Shown piece after piece: positions 55,133 to 63,627 of a stretch of DNA of 64,000 bases. The notes under the pieces are model-generated. The model made no database searches. It was given only the letters and a program-made list of their open reading frames with translations, and was not told the DNA's origin. Numbering within the stretch: the stretch's first letter is position 1; the number at the start of each line of letters is the position of its first letter. The translations under genes were made by a program, and so were the position numbers. The DNA is from Sediminihabitans luteus (GTDB taxonomy: Bacteria > Actinomycetota > Actinomycetes > Actinomycetales > Cellulomonadaceae), in the NCBI RefSeq assembly GCF_002797595.1, contig NZ_PGFE01000003.1:1-64000 (forward strand), in the 5' to 3' direction.

Positions 55133-56268
55133 CGGCACACCTCCTCGAGCAGCGACGACATCGCTCGCGTCGCCTCGCGCGCGTCGACGAGGTCCTGGGC
55201 GAGAGCCTGGGCGCCGTCCTGCCGGCGCACGAGCTCTCCCCTGTCCCGCACCACCGCGCCGAGCGCCGACCCGACCGCCTCGACGTCGTCCTCGTCGACC
55301 AGCCACCCGGCACCGTAGGCCTCGATCATCGGACTCACCTCCGTGAACGGCACGTGCATCACGGGGACGCCGCACGACAGCGCGACGACGGACCGGGTCA
55401 CCATCGCGAGCTCGCGCTCCGGGTTTCGCGCGAAGACGTCGATGCTGACGTCGCACCCCGCGAGCAGGCCCCGGAACTCCCGGAAGTCCATCGTCCCGTG
55501 CTGGGTCGTCGCCGGGTGCGCCGCGAGCCGCGCGAGCGAGTCCGGCAGGGCGCCGACCTCGGTCGCGCCCCAGTGGTGCGCGACCATGAGGTGCAGGCGC
55601 GCCGTGCCGGCGTCGAGCAGCGGAAGCACCGCCTCCACCCACGCCCCGGGCCGCGACCACGGCTGGAGGTAGCCCGAGACGACGAGCTCGACCGGGCCCT
55701 CCGTGCGGCGTCGTGGTGGGTGCAGCGGGAGCGCCATGGTCGCCAGCGCGGTCGGGGTGCCGGGCACGCCGGCGCGCTCGAGCCACGACTGGACGTAAGG
55801 CAGCTTCTTGGCGCCGTTGACGACGACGGCGTCGCACCTGCGCAGCCCGTCGATCTTCTGGCGGACCAGCCCCTCACGCTGACGGCGCGCGACCGAGGGC
55901 GGGAGGGTCGGCATCTTCTCCTCGAACTCGAGCACCTTGGGTGCGAAGAAGTCGTACACGAGACGCGCGCGCAGTCCGTCGTCGAGCCAGCGGACCGGGT
56001 TCGAGTTCGTCACGACCAGCGCGTCGGCGCGGTGCGCGTTCGCGTACGTCTGCAGGTCCTGGGGCGACAGGACGACGGTGCCGCGCGGCGTCGCGGGAGG
56101 CACCCCTCGACGCCACACGCGTGCGACGACCCGGTCGTCGACCACGAGGGTGACGTCGTGCCCGTGCGCACGCAGACCCTGCGCGAGGCCCCACGCGCGC
56201 AGCCCGGGTGCGGCCACGGGCATCGCCATGCCCGGCACCACGTCGTTCGAGAACACCACGACCCTCAT
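55129..56268 (-). CDS. Glycosyltransferase, GT4-like
   Basis: A 379-residue GT-B enzyme. MRVVVFSNDVVPGMAMPVAAPGLRAWGLAQGL is the usual nucleotide-sugar-enzyme opening with a Gly-rich turn. VYDFFAPKVLEFEE and ELVVSGYLQPWSRPGAWVEAVLPLL follow, and ARNPERELAMVTRSVVALSCGVPVMHV is the donor region. ATG with GGAGGG upstream. Coupled to genes on both sides. Confidence 0.85.
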   Translation of the reverse strand: MRVVVFSNDVVPGMAMPVAAPGLRAWGLAQGLRAHGHDVTLVVDDRVVARVWRRGVPPATPRGTVVLSPQDLQTYANAHRADALVVTNSNPVRWLDDGLRARLVYDFFAPKVLEFEEKMPTLPPSVARRQREGLVRQKIDGLRRCDAVVVNGAKKLPYVQSWLERAGVPGTPTALATMALPLHPPRRRTEGPVELVVSGYLQPWSRPGAWVEAVLPLLDAGTARLHLMVAHHWGATEVGALPDSLARLAAHPATTQHGTMDFREFRGLLAGCDVSIDVFARNPERELAMVTRSVVALSCGVPVMHVPFTEVSPMIEAYGAGWLVDEDDVEAVGSALGAVVRDRGELVRRQDGAQALAQDLVDAREATRAMSSLLEEVCR

Positions 56269-57113
56269 GCGGTCCCTCCGTCGTCCGAGAGAACGAGTGC
56301 GTGGTACCTCAGGAGCACGCCGCGCGTGAGGATCTCCCCCGGCCAGCGCACGGCACGGATCTCCTCGACCGAGACCGCACCACCGGCCGCGGCGTCGACG
56401 ACCGTGCAGAGCTCGGACAGCCACGGCCGGGCCGGGCCACCCGGCGCCGTCACCACGTCGCCGACCACGACGAGGCTGCCGCCCGGGGTCAGCGCACGCA
56501 TCGCCTCGTCGATCGCGGCGCGCACGTCGGCGGTCTCGGTGGGTGCGTCGTCGAGGAGCAGCACGACCGCCGCGTGCGCGCAGCCGTGCGCGCCGGGCTC
56601 CGCACGGCGGGCGGTCGCGCGCGCCTCGAGCCAGCCCTCGAACGGGCGCGTCGAGGTCCCGTGCACGCTGACCAGCGGAGCCTCCAGCCCGAACGTCCGC
56701 CCGACCACGTCGAGCTCGGTGGCCAGGTGCTCCACGAGGACGAGGAACTGGTCCTTGCCGAAGGGCGCCGGGGCGGGCGCCGCGAGGGCGTCGGGGAGCT
56801 CGGCGCGGTCCCTGAGGACCGTGTCGAAGGGCGTGATCCTGCTCGCGAGCCCGCCGGCGCCGATCACGGCGTCCACGACCTCCGCGACGTCGTCGTCGTC
56901 GATGCAGATCACGAGCGGCTTGCGCTCGTGCCGCGGGCGCAGCGCGTCCCAGGGGAACGACAACGGGTCCACCACGACGACCCGTTGCGCCCGGTCGAGC
57001 TCCTCCTCGACGTCGATCCGCGGGATCCTCCACCCGTCGTAGCCCTCGACGAGCGACGCGAACCGGCCTCGCCAGACGAAGTCGGTCTCGCGCCCGGGCG
57101 CGGTCGCGGTCAC
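56265..57113 (-). CDS. Conserved-context protein, weakly methyltransferase-like
   Basis: A 282-residue protein I cannot assign. The first half contains YDGWRIPRIDVEEELDRAQRVV and VICIDDDDVAEVVDAVIGAGG. The second half has strand-helix alternation with AAVVLLLDDAPTETADVRAAIDEAMRALTPGGSLVVVGDV, which resembles the motif II-III region of class I SAM methyltransferases, but the N-terminal SAM loop (GxGxG) is missing. No membrane segments. GTG start overlaps the previous stop. Its place among glycosyltransferases suggests a role in polymer synthesis or modification. Confidence 0.6.
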   Translation of the reverse strand: MTATAPGRETDFVWRGRFASLVEGYDGWRIPRIDVEEELDRAQRVVVVDPLSFPWDALRPRHERKPLVICIDDDDVAEVVDAVIGAGGLASRITPFDTVLRDRAELPDALAAPAPAPFGKDQFLVLVEHLATELDVVGRTFGLEAPLVSVHGTSTRPFEGWLEARATARRAEPGAHGCAHAAVVLLLDDAPTETADVRAAIDEAMRALTPGGSLVVVGDVVTAPGGPARPWLSELCTVVDAAAGGAVSVEEIRAVRWPGEILTRGVLLRYHALVLSDDGGTA

Positions 57114-57454
57114 GGCGTCTCCTCGAGATAGCGCGCCTTGAGGTCGCGGAAGCCGGAGAACCGGCGCACGACCCACCGTCCCGCCGACCCGTCGAGGCGA
57201 CGCAGCAGCCAGACGAGGTCGTTGCGCGACCTGTCGACCTGAGGTGCGGCAGCGGGACCGGGGGCCGCCACGGCGGTCGCCCTGCCCGGGGCGGGGGCGG
57301 CGCTCACCCTCCGGAGCTCCTGGTTCGCGGCGACGAGCCGGCGCTCGACCCCGGCCAGCCGGGCCCGCAGGTGCAGCGTCTCGTACCGCAGCAGCTCGTT
57401 CTCCATCGCGAGGCTCGCGGCGTCCTTGTCGGTGGTCGGGCTCAGGTCACGCAT
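57110..57454 (-). CDS. Small coiled-coil protein
   Basis: A 114-residue protein. Residues ~14-52 form a leucine-heptad coiled coil (AMENELLRYETLHLRARLAG, then VERRLVAANQELRRV). An Ala/Pro/Gly linker leads to a basic end (NDLVWLLRRLDG...RFSGFRDLKARYLEE). No enzyme motif. It overlaps the sulfotransferase stop by eight bases and the next start by four. It may tether or dimerise enzymes of the locus, such as the neighbouring sulfotransferase. Confidence 0.6.
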   Translation of the reverse strand: MRDLSPTTDKDAASLAMENELLRYETLHLRARLAGVERRLVAANQELRRVSAAPAPGRATAVAAPGPAAAPQVDRSRNDLVWLLRRLDGSAGRWVVRRFSGFRDLKARYLEETP

Positions 57455-58241
57455 GCAGGCTCCTCGTCTCCGTCGGGCTGGTCCGTGCGGCGAGCGACTC
57501 GAGCGCGGACCAGACCTCGCGCACCTCGTCGGCCACCGCACCGTCGAACACTCGTTGCGGGGCGTCGCGCTGCGACGTCGCCGCGGCGTCGAACGTCCCT
57601 GCGCCCGCCTGCGGCACCAGACCGGTCCCGAGACGTTCGTTCACCATCTCGACCACCGGCGCCCCGCGCCCGAGCGCCGAGAACGGGATCACGAGGCAGT
57701 CCTCGAGGTGCGCCTCCACGAAGGAGACGAGACGACGGTTGTAGGTCGCCCACAGCCGGAGGCCGTGGTCCGGTTCCTCGAAGAACCGCCGGTGCGCTGC
57801 CGCGTTGCCCTCGGCGGTGAGGATCGCTCGCGCGTGCCGGACCTCCATGGACCGGACGCAGTCCGCGGGGTCCCGGTAGATCGCGACCGTCTTCGCGTCG
57901 GGCAGCAGGTACTTCCAGTGGCCGAGGAAGAAGCAGGCCCTCGGGTCCTTGAAGCCCCAGCGCTCGTGGTGGATCTCGCGCTTGCGGGCCAGCGCACGCA
58001 TGGCCCTCCAGTGGTCGGGCGCGACGTGGAACGGGTGCGGCTCGACCCACTGCCAGTCGCCACCGTGAGCTCCCAGGATCTGGCGGTGGAGGTCGAGGAA
58101 GTCACGGTCCTCGAAGTGGCCGTAGGGGTTCGAGGGCATCGCGCCGAGCAGGCGGTCCCCGACGAACAGACCGGCCGTGTGCAGCATCTGCGCGAGCGCC
58201 GAGGTGCCGCTGCGATGGAAGCCCGCGATGATCAGCGCCAC
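57447..58241 (-). CDS. PAPS-dependent sulfotransferase (type 2)
   Basis: A 264-residue sulfotransferase-family protein. The phosphosulfate loop is GFHRSGTSALAQML (residues 7-20), the HRSGTS form rather than the QKAGTT form of the other enzyme. NPYGHFEDRDFLDLHRQIL and WGFKDPRACFFLGHW follow, and YRDPADCVRSMEVRHA is the 3'-phosphate site. The pattern is that of the Sulfotransfer_3-like proteins found in capsule loci. GTG start with GGAGG seven bases before. It overlaps both neighbours (10 and 8 bases). Confidence 0.85.
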   Translation of the reverse strand: MALIIAGFHRSGTSALAQMLHTAGLFVGDRLLGAMPSNPYGHFEDRDFLDLHRQILGAHGGDWQWVEPHPFHVAPDHWRAMRALARKREIHHERWGFKDPRACFFLGHWKYLLPDAKTVAIYRDPADCVRSMEVRHARAILTAEGNAAAHRRFFEEPDHGLRLWATYNRRLVSFVEAHLEDCLVIPFSALGRGAPVVEMVNERLGTGLVPQAGAGTFDAAATSQRDAPQRVFDGAVADEVREVWSALESLAARTSPTETRSLHA

Positions 58242-60343
58242 GACGCGACCTCCTCGGTCGCGTCGACGAGCGACATGAGCCGGCGCGCACGCGCGTCGAA
58301 CGAGTGCTCCCGGCGCACCCATCGCGCGACCTCCTCGCGCTGCTCGAGCGAGCCGAACAGGTCTGCCCCGGCCGGGTCGCAGAGGCGCGCGAACTCGCCC
58401 GGGGAGTCGTACGTCCGCACCGCGTCGCCCAGCAGGTCGCGCATCCCGACCACGGGGTCGGAGACGACCCTCGCCCCCGACGCCAACGCGTCGAACACCC
58501 TGTTCTGCACGAAACCCTCCCTCGCCATCGAGCTCCAGTGGTCGGCAAGCACGAGCGGCGCCCCGCGGTACCGGGCGCAGAGCTCGTGGTTCGGTATGTA
58601 GGGGCCGTGCACCGCGAGCCGTCCTCGGCCCGCGGTCCAGCCCTCGCCGTGGACGGCGATCCGCACCCCCGCGCGCTCGGCGACGTCCACGACCGGTCGC
58701 TCCCGCCCGACGTGCGCACCGCCGACGAAGATCGGCAGGTCGCTCGGCACCGGAGGGACGTCCGTGCCGAAGACCGACGCGTCGGTGGCCTGGTGCATGA
58801 CGTGGACCTCCCGCCCGGTCGCGCGCGAGGTGCGCGCGCTCCACGACTCGGAGGCCGCGAGCACCAGGTCGAACTCCGCGACCTCGTCGGGCGTGACGTC
58901 CTCCGGGTGGCTGATGACCCACAGGACGTTGATCCGTCCCGGGACCGGTCGGACGCGGCGCGTGCCCCGGACGACGAGGACGACGTCGTCGAACCGCGGC
59001 GCGCCCGAGGCGGCGGCCGCGGCCCGGTGCACGACCGCCTCGTCACCCTGGGCGACGAGCGCGCGACGCAGCGACTCCCCGACGTGCGTGTCGCCCCACG
59101 TGTCCCCGGCCGAGCCGGGGGTGCTCGCGACGACGACGCCCCACCGCCGGGGCCGGGCGGGCGCACGCACGAGCACCGGCGACGGCCCGGACCGTCCGTC
59201 CCCCGGGTCGAGGTGTGCGGCGACGAACCCGCACCGGTCGAGGAGCGCGTCGAGCTCGTGCACGCCGCGGACCTCCGACGGGGCTCGCACGTCCCTGCCG
59301 GGTCCCCCCGCTGACGGCCGCTCGGGAGGCACGCTGGCACGGGCCGCGGGCAGCACGAGCACGGAGCCACCGAACGTCTCTCGCGCGCGACGGCACAGGT
59401 CGACGTCGGCGTCGTCCGGGTGCCTGGCGTGCGACTCCTTGGCCCGGAACCCCCGCAGGGCCCGCAGCTCGCTCGTCCTCCACGCGGATGCGACCGAGGA
59501 CACGGCCGCAGGGCGCGCGCCGTCGAGCCCGCGGGCGTCGTCCGGGGAGAGGCCGGCGAGCAGCCGGACGGGCAGGGCGCGGCGGTCGACCTGCACGAGA
59601 CCCGCTGCCAGGATCCGCTCGTCGTGGTCGACGGCGAGCGCCTGCGCCGCGCGGACGTCCGCGTCGTCGAGCGCGCGCACCAGGGACGCGAGCGCCCCGC
59701 CGCGCAGCACGCCGCCGCCGCGCAGGAGGACGACGACGTCGCCCGACGCACGCAGGATCCCGGCGTCGACGGCGACATCCCAGGGCGTGCCGTCGGGGAG
59801 CGGCAGGTAGGTCCCGCCCGTCTCCCCGACCGCGGCCCGTGCGCGCGCCCGGTCGGGCTCGGCCACGGTGCGGTGCACGACGACGACCTCGGTGGTCCGG
59901 CCGGGCACGGTGTCGGACGCCGCGACGCCGGCCAGGGCCCGCAGGACGCCGTCGGCAGGGCCCTGGGCCTCGATCACGATGCTCGTGCGCCCCGGGACGA
60001 CGCCCGGGGCGTCGTCCCACCGGTCGGGCCCGGTCGCAGCGGAGTCCGGGGCGGGGGCGGGCTCCGGCACGACCGCGTCCCGGTCGATGCCGAGCGCACG
60101 CTCGAGGTGGTGGTTCCACACCGAGGCGCGCTCGTGGTTGTGCGCGATCCTGGCCGCGAGCTCCGCCTGCCGGCGTCCTGCACGGCGTCCGAGGAGGACG
60201 GCCTCGAGCCCGAGCCCGAGGCCGACGACCAGGAGCCCGACGACCAGGGCCGGGACCCACGCGGCGTCGTGGTCGAGCGCGACGAGCAGCGCGAGCAGCG
60301 CCGCCACGATCGCCACGGCACCGCGGCGCGTGCCGGCCCTCAT
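58232..60343 (-). CDS. Two-domain glycosyltransferase (GT2-like plus CgeB/GT4-like)
   Basis: A 703-residue membrane-anchored protein. Two close helices (~8-45: AIVAALLALLVALDH and VPALVVGLLVVGLGLGL) begin it. Residues ~115-310 form a GT-A-like domain (TSIVIEAQGPADGVLRALAGV, DAGILRASGDVVVLLRGGGVL) in which the usual DxD is replaced by LRGGG, so this half may be inactive. Residues ~390-690 form a GT-B half: INVLWVISHPEDVTPDEVAEFDLVLAAS, then PIFVGGAHVG and EGFVQNRVFDALASGARVV, like CgeB/YkvP-type transferases. ATG at 60343 with GAGGA upstream. Confidence 0.78.
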   Translation of the reverse strand: MRAGTRRGAVAIVAALLALLVALDHDAAWVPALVVGLLVVGLGLGLEAVLLGRRAGRRQAELAARIAHNHERASVWNHHLERALGIDRDAVVPEPAPAPDSAATGPDRWDDAPGVVPGRTSIVIEAQGPADGVLRALAGVAASDTVPGRTTEVVVVHRTVAEPDRARARAAVGETGGTYLPLPDGTPWDVAVDAGILRASGDVVVLLRGGGVLRGGALASLVRALDDADVRAAQALAVDHDERILAAGLVQVDRRALPVRLLAGLSPDDARGLDGARPAAVSSVASAWRTSELRALRGFRAKESHARHPDDADVDLCRRARETFGGSVLVLPAARASVPPERPSAGGPGRDVRAPSEVRGVHELDALLDRCGFVAAHLDPGDGRSGPSPVLVRAPARPRRWGVVVASTPGSAGDTWGDTHVGESLRRALVAQGDEAVVHRAAAAASGAPRFDDVVLVVRGTRRVRPVPGRINVLWVISHPEDVTPDEVAEFDLVLAASESWSARTSRATGREVHVMHQATDASVFGTDVPPVPSDLPIFVGGAHVGRERPVVDVAERAGVRIAVHGEGWTAGRGRLAVHGPYIPNHELCARYRGAPLVLADHWSSMAREGFVQNRVFDALASGARVVSDPVVGMRDLLGDAVRTYDSPGEFARLCDPAGADLFGSLEQREEVARWVRREHSFDARARRLMSLVDATEEVASWR

Positions 60344-61620
60344 GCGTGTCCTCGTCGACGCGGTGGTGTCCCGCCACAGACGTCGACGAAGGTCGGACGC
60401 CGCCCGAGCACCCGCACGGCGGGCCCGAGGGCGTCGTGGTTGACGAGCAGCACGTGCAGGTCGGCGACCGCCGTCGCGGACGACACCTCGCGCAGCTCGA
60501 CGTTCTCGAGCGCGGCGAGCGCGGGCGGGAGGTCGTGCACGTGCGGGTCCACCACGCTCACGTGGGCGTCGGGCCGGTGCTCGGCGATCCGGTGGACGAC
60601 CTCGACGGCGGGCGACTCCCGGACGTCGTCGACGTTCGGCTTGAAGGCCAGCCCGAGGACCACGACCCGGGGGCTCGATGTCCCCTCGACGCGTTCGAGC
60701 AGCTGCCGGGCGACGGCTGCAGGACGCGCGGCGTTGATCCGGCGCGCCCGCTGCGCGAGCTGCGCCGCCTCGGGGGCGGCGTCGATGAGGAACCACGGGT
60801 CGACCGCGACGCAGTGCCCTCCCACACCCGGTCCCGGTTGCAGGATGTCCACGCGGGGATGGTGGTTCGCGAGGGCGATGAGCTCGCGCGCGTCGACGCC
60901 GACGACCTCGCAGATCGCCGCGAGCTCGTTCGCGAACGCGATGTTGACGTCGCGGAACGTGTTCTCGGCGAGCTTCGTCATCTCGGCCGTCACGGCGTCG
61001 GTCTGCACGATCGTGCCGCGGCAGAAGATCCGGTAGAGGTCGCTGGCCCGCACGGACGCGCGCGGGGTCAGCCCGCCGACGACCCGGTCGTTGGTCATGA
61101 GCTCCACCATCACGTTCCCGGGCATCACGCGCTCCGGGCAGTGCGCGACGTGGATGACGGGTCGGCCGCCGCTGCCGTCGACGCTGAGGTCAGGACGCTC
61201 GTCGAGGATCCACTCGGCCATCCGGGCGGTCGTGCGGGGCGGCGCGGTCGACTCGAGGATCACGAGCTCGCCCCCGTTGAGGTGCGGTGCGATCGAGCGG
61301 GCCGCGGCCTCGACGTGGCTGAGATCGGCCGTGCGCCGTGCCGTGAACGGCGTCGGGACGGCGATGATGAACGCGTCCGCGGGCTCCGGGACGCAGGACG
61401 CACGGAGGTGGCCGTGCGCGACCGCGCCCGCCACGTAGGTGGCGAGCTCCGGCTCCACGAACGGCACGTCGCCGCGGTTGACCGCCGCCACGGTCCGCTC
61501 GTTGACGTCGACGCCGACGACCTTGACGTCCTTCGACGCGAGGATCGCGGCGGTGGGCAGCCCGATGTACCCGAGGCCCACCACGGCCACGGTGCCCACG
61601 CCCGCCTGCTCGTCGGTCAC
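60340..61620 (-). CDS. wecC: UDP-N-acetyl-D-mannosamine dehydrogenase
   Basis: A 426-residue NAD-dependent dehydrogenase converting UDP-ManNAc to UDP-ManNAcA. The Rossmann start is VAVVGLGYIGLPTAAILAS. ESTAPPRTT, PERVMPGNVMVELMTNDRVVGG, AENTFRDVNIAFANELA and the catalytic Cys in PGPGVGGHCVAVDPWFL agree with WecC. VLGLAFKPNVDDVRESPAVEVV opens the C-terminal domain. UDP-Glc dehydrogenase is less likely because the wecB gene for the substrate is in the same locus. GTG start overlaps the preceding stop. Confidence 0.93.
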   Translation of the reverse strand: MTDEQAGVGTVAVVGLGYIGLPTAAILASKDVKVVGVDVNERTVAAVNRGDVPFVEPELATYVAGAVAHGHLRASCVPEPADAFIIAVPTPFTARRTADLSHVEAAARSIAPHLNGGELVILESTAPPRTTARMAEWILDERPDLSVDGSGGRPVIHVAHCPERVMPGNVMVELMTNDRVVGGLTPRASVRASDLYRIFCRGTIVQTDAVTAEMTKLAENTFRDVNIAFANELAAICEVVGVDARELIALANHHPRVDILQPGPGVGGHCVAVDPWFLIDAAPEAAQLAQRARRINAARPAAVARQLLERVEGTSSPRVVVLGLAFKPNVDDVRESPAVEVVHRIAEHRPDAHVSVVDPHVHDLPPALAALENVELREVSSATAVADLHVLLVNHDALGPAVRVLGRRPTFVDVCGGTPPRRRGHA

Positions 61621-63524
61621 AGTGCGACCTGCGCGACGGGGGGTCCCAGGTGCACGACACGCCCCTCGGCGAGCAGCGCCGCGTCGTCCACGTCCCAGGT
61701 GTGCCCGCCGTCCGCGCTCCTGACTTGGGCGAACCCGAAACGGTCGGCGCTGAAGACCGTCCCGCCGTCGGCGACGACGCCCCTGAGGAACGCGGTGTCC
61801 TCCCCGGTGCGCAGCGCCGCGAAGGGCCGGTCGCCCACCAGGTCACGCCGCGCGACGATCGTCGGCCCGGCGACGAGGTCGGTGAACCGGTGCTCGCGAT
61901 CCGCGGAGCGCAGCAGCGTCACGTCCTGGCGTTCGACGTACACGTAACGCGCCTGCTTGCCGACGACGTCCGCCCCGCTGTACGCGAGCGCGTCGAGCTG
62001 GTCCGAGAGGTAGTACGGGCCGTACAGGTCGTCGTCGTCCATCTTGGCGACGACGTCGCCGTCGGCCGCCCGGACGAGGCGGTTGAGGCACTCGCCGAGC
62101 GGGACGTCGGCGTCGGCGTGCAGCACGAGCACGTCGTCGATCCCGGCCTCCTTGGCGCTGCGGCGGAGCTCGTCTGCGTCGACCTCGAACCCGTGCGCGA
62201 GCACCGCGAGCTGCACGTCGACGTCGCGCTGCGCGGCGACGGTCGCGACGACGTCGTCGAGCCGGTGCGGTCGGCAGGTCGAGACCAGGGCCGTGACGCG
62301 GGGCCGCGGCAGGGTCGAGGTCGTCGCGAGGCCCACGTCGTGCAGCACGCGTTGCACGCGCGCACCGTAGGTGTGCTCGCGCCAGATGCGGCGACGTGCC
62401 CGGTGCGTCGCGCGGTCACGCAGCTCGGCCGAGCCGACGAGCGCGCGCACGGTGTGCGCGGCCTCCTCGCGGTCGTGGACGACGAAGACCTCGTCGGGCT
62501 CGAAGAGCGCGCTGATCGCGGGGCTGGGCGTCGTCACCACGGGCGTGCCGCACGCGCTGATCTCGAGCACGCGGCGCGCGCACATGGTGGGCGAGCCGAC
62601 GATCGAGTTGACGTTGAGGAACACCTTGTACTCGCGGTACGCGGTAAGCATCTGCTCGTAGTCGAGCGAGCCGACGACGCGCTCGTCCAGGGGCGGCGGG
62701 AACTGGTACCGCTCGTCGCGGCCGGCGAACCGGGAGAAGATCTCGAGCCCGTGCTCCATGTGCGCCGACGCGTCGAGCGCCCCGCCGAGCAGCACGTCCA
62801 TCTGCTCGCGCCGCTCCGGGTACTTGTGGGCGAAGTAGGTCCCGCCGAACGCGACGTCGCGCTGCGGGCCGTGCCCGTGCGACCGGACCGGGTTGTGGAT
62901 CGTGGGCTGCGCGGCGAACGGCAGCAGCTCTACGCGGTCGTGCCCGAGGGCCGCGCGGTACCCGGGGATCATGTCGCCGTCGGTCGTGCAGACGCGGTCG
63001 AAGAGGCGCGCGGTGTCGAGGAAGTCCTCGAAGTGGACCGGATCCTCCTTGTTCCAGAACACCGTCGGGATGCCGCGCGCGCGACAGGCCTCGACGAGGT
63101 CGACGAGCGCGGGGCGGGGAGCCGTCGGGCCCGTCAGGTGGTACTGCCACGCACCGCCGTTGCCGTTCCAGGCCGACTCGACGAACAGCAGGTCGATCGG
63201 CTCGTCGTCGAGCACGCGCACGCCCGTCGACGGGTCGAGCAGCACCTGCTCCCACTCGGGCGCCAGGGCCAGTCGTGAGAAGTCGTCGAGGATCACCCCG
63301 ACGCGCACGTCGCGCACGGGCACGACCGCCGGGACGGGCCACGGGTCGACGTGCACGGTCGTGCCGCGCGACGACCGCCCGACGCGCACCGGGGCCTGCC
63401 CCGGTCCTCCTCCCGCGGAGCGCCGCAGCCTGTGCGCACGCAGCTGTGCGAGACCGCCCGCGCGCAGGTGCCACAGCGCACGCCGCGTCCCACCGAGGAG
63501 CTCCGCCATCGACCCGCCTGCCAT
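61617..63524 (-). CDS. Two-domain glycosyltransferase (CgeB-like plus GT2)
   Basis: A ~635-residue protein. Residues ~65-400 form a CgeB/YkvP-type (DUF3880-like) domain: VRVGVILDDFSRLALAPEWEQVLL, FVESAWNGNGGAWQYHLTG, PTVFWNKEDPVHFEDFLD, AFGGTYFAHKYPERREQMDVLL and RRVLEISACGTPVVTT. Residues ~405-630 form a GT-A family 2 domain with VVAKMDDDDLYGPYYLSDQL holding the metal-binding acids and TGEDTAFLRG the catalytic ED. The start is uncertain: ATG 63524 (AGGTGA upstream) or ATG 63509. First gene of the nine-gene operon. Confidence 0.85.
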   Translation of the reverse strand: MAGGSMAELLGGTRRALWHLRAGGLAQLRAHRLRRSAGGGPGQAPVRVGRSSRGTTVHVDPWPVPAVVPVRDVRVGVILDDFSRLALAPEWEQVLLDPSTGVRVLDDEPIDLLFVESAWNGNGGAWQYHLTGPTAPRPALVDLVEACRARGIPTVFWNKEDPVHFEDFLDTARLFDRVCTTDGDMIPGYRAALGHDRVELLPFAAQPTIHNPVRSHGHGPQRDVAFGGTYFAHKYPERREQMDVLLGGALDASAHMEHGLEIFSRFAGRDERYQFPPPLDERVVGSLDYEQMLTAYREYKVFLNVNSIVGSPTMCARRVLEISACGTPVVTTPSPAISALFEPDEVFVVHDREEAAHTVRALVGSAELRDRATHRARRRIWREHTYGARVQRVLHDVGLATTSTLPRPRVTALVSTCRPHRLDDVVATVAAQRDVDVQLAVLAHGFEVDADELRRSAKEAGIDDVLVLHADADVPLGECLNRLVRAADGDVVAKMDDDDLYGPYYLSDQLDALAYSGADVVGKQARYVYVERQDVTLLRSADREHRFTDLVAGPTIVARRDLVGDRPFAALRTGEDTAFLRGVVADGGTVFSADRFGFAQVRSADGGHTWDVDDAALLAEGRVVHLGPPVAQVAL

Positions 63525-63627
63525 GAGCGCGATCACCTGCCGCGTCGACGACAGGGAGGGGCGCCGCACGCGCACGTCGCATGCCTCGGACGACGGTCCC
63601 TGGGTCGATGCTGGCCGGTGACCTACG

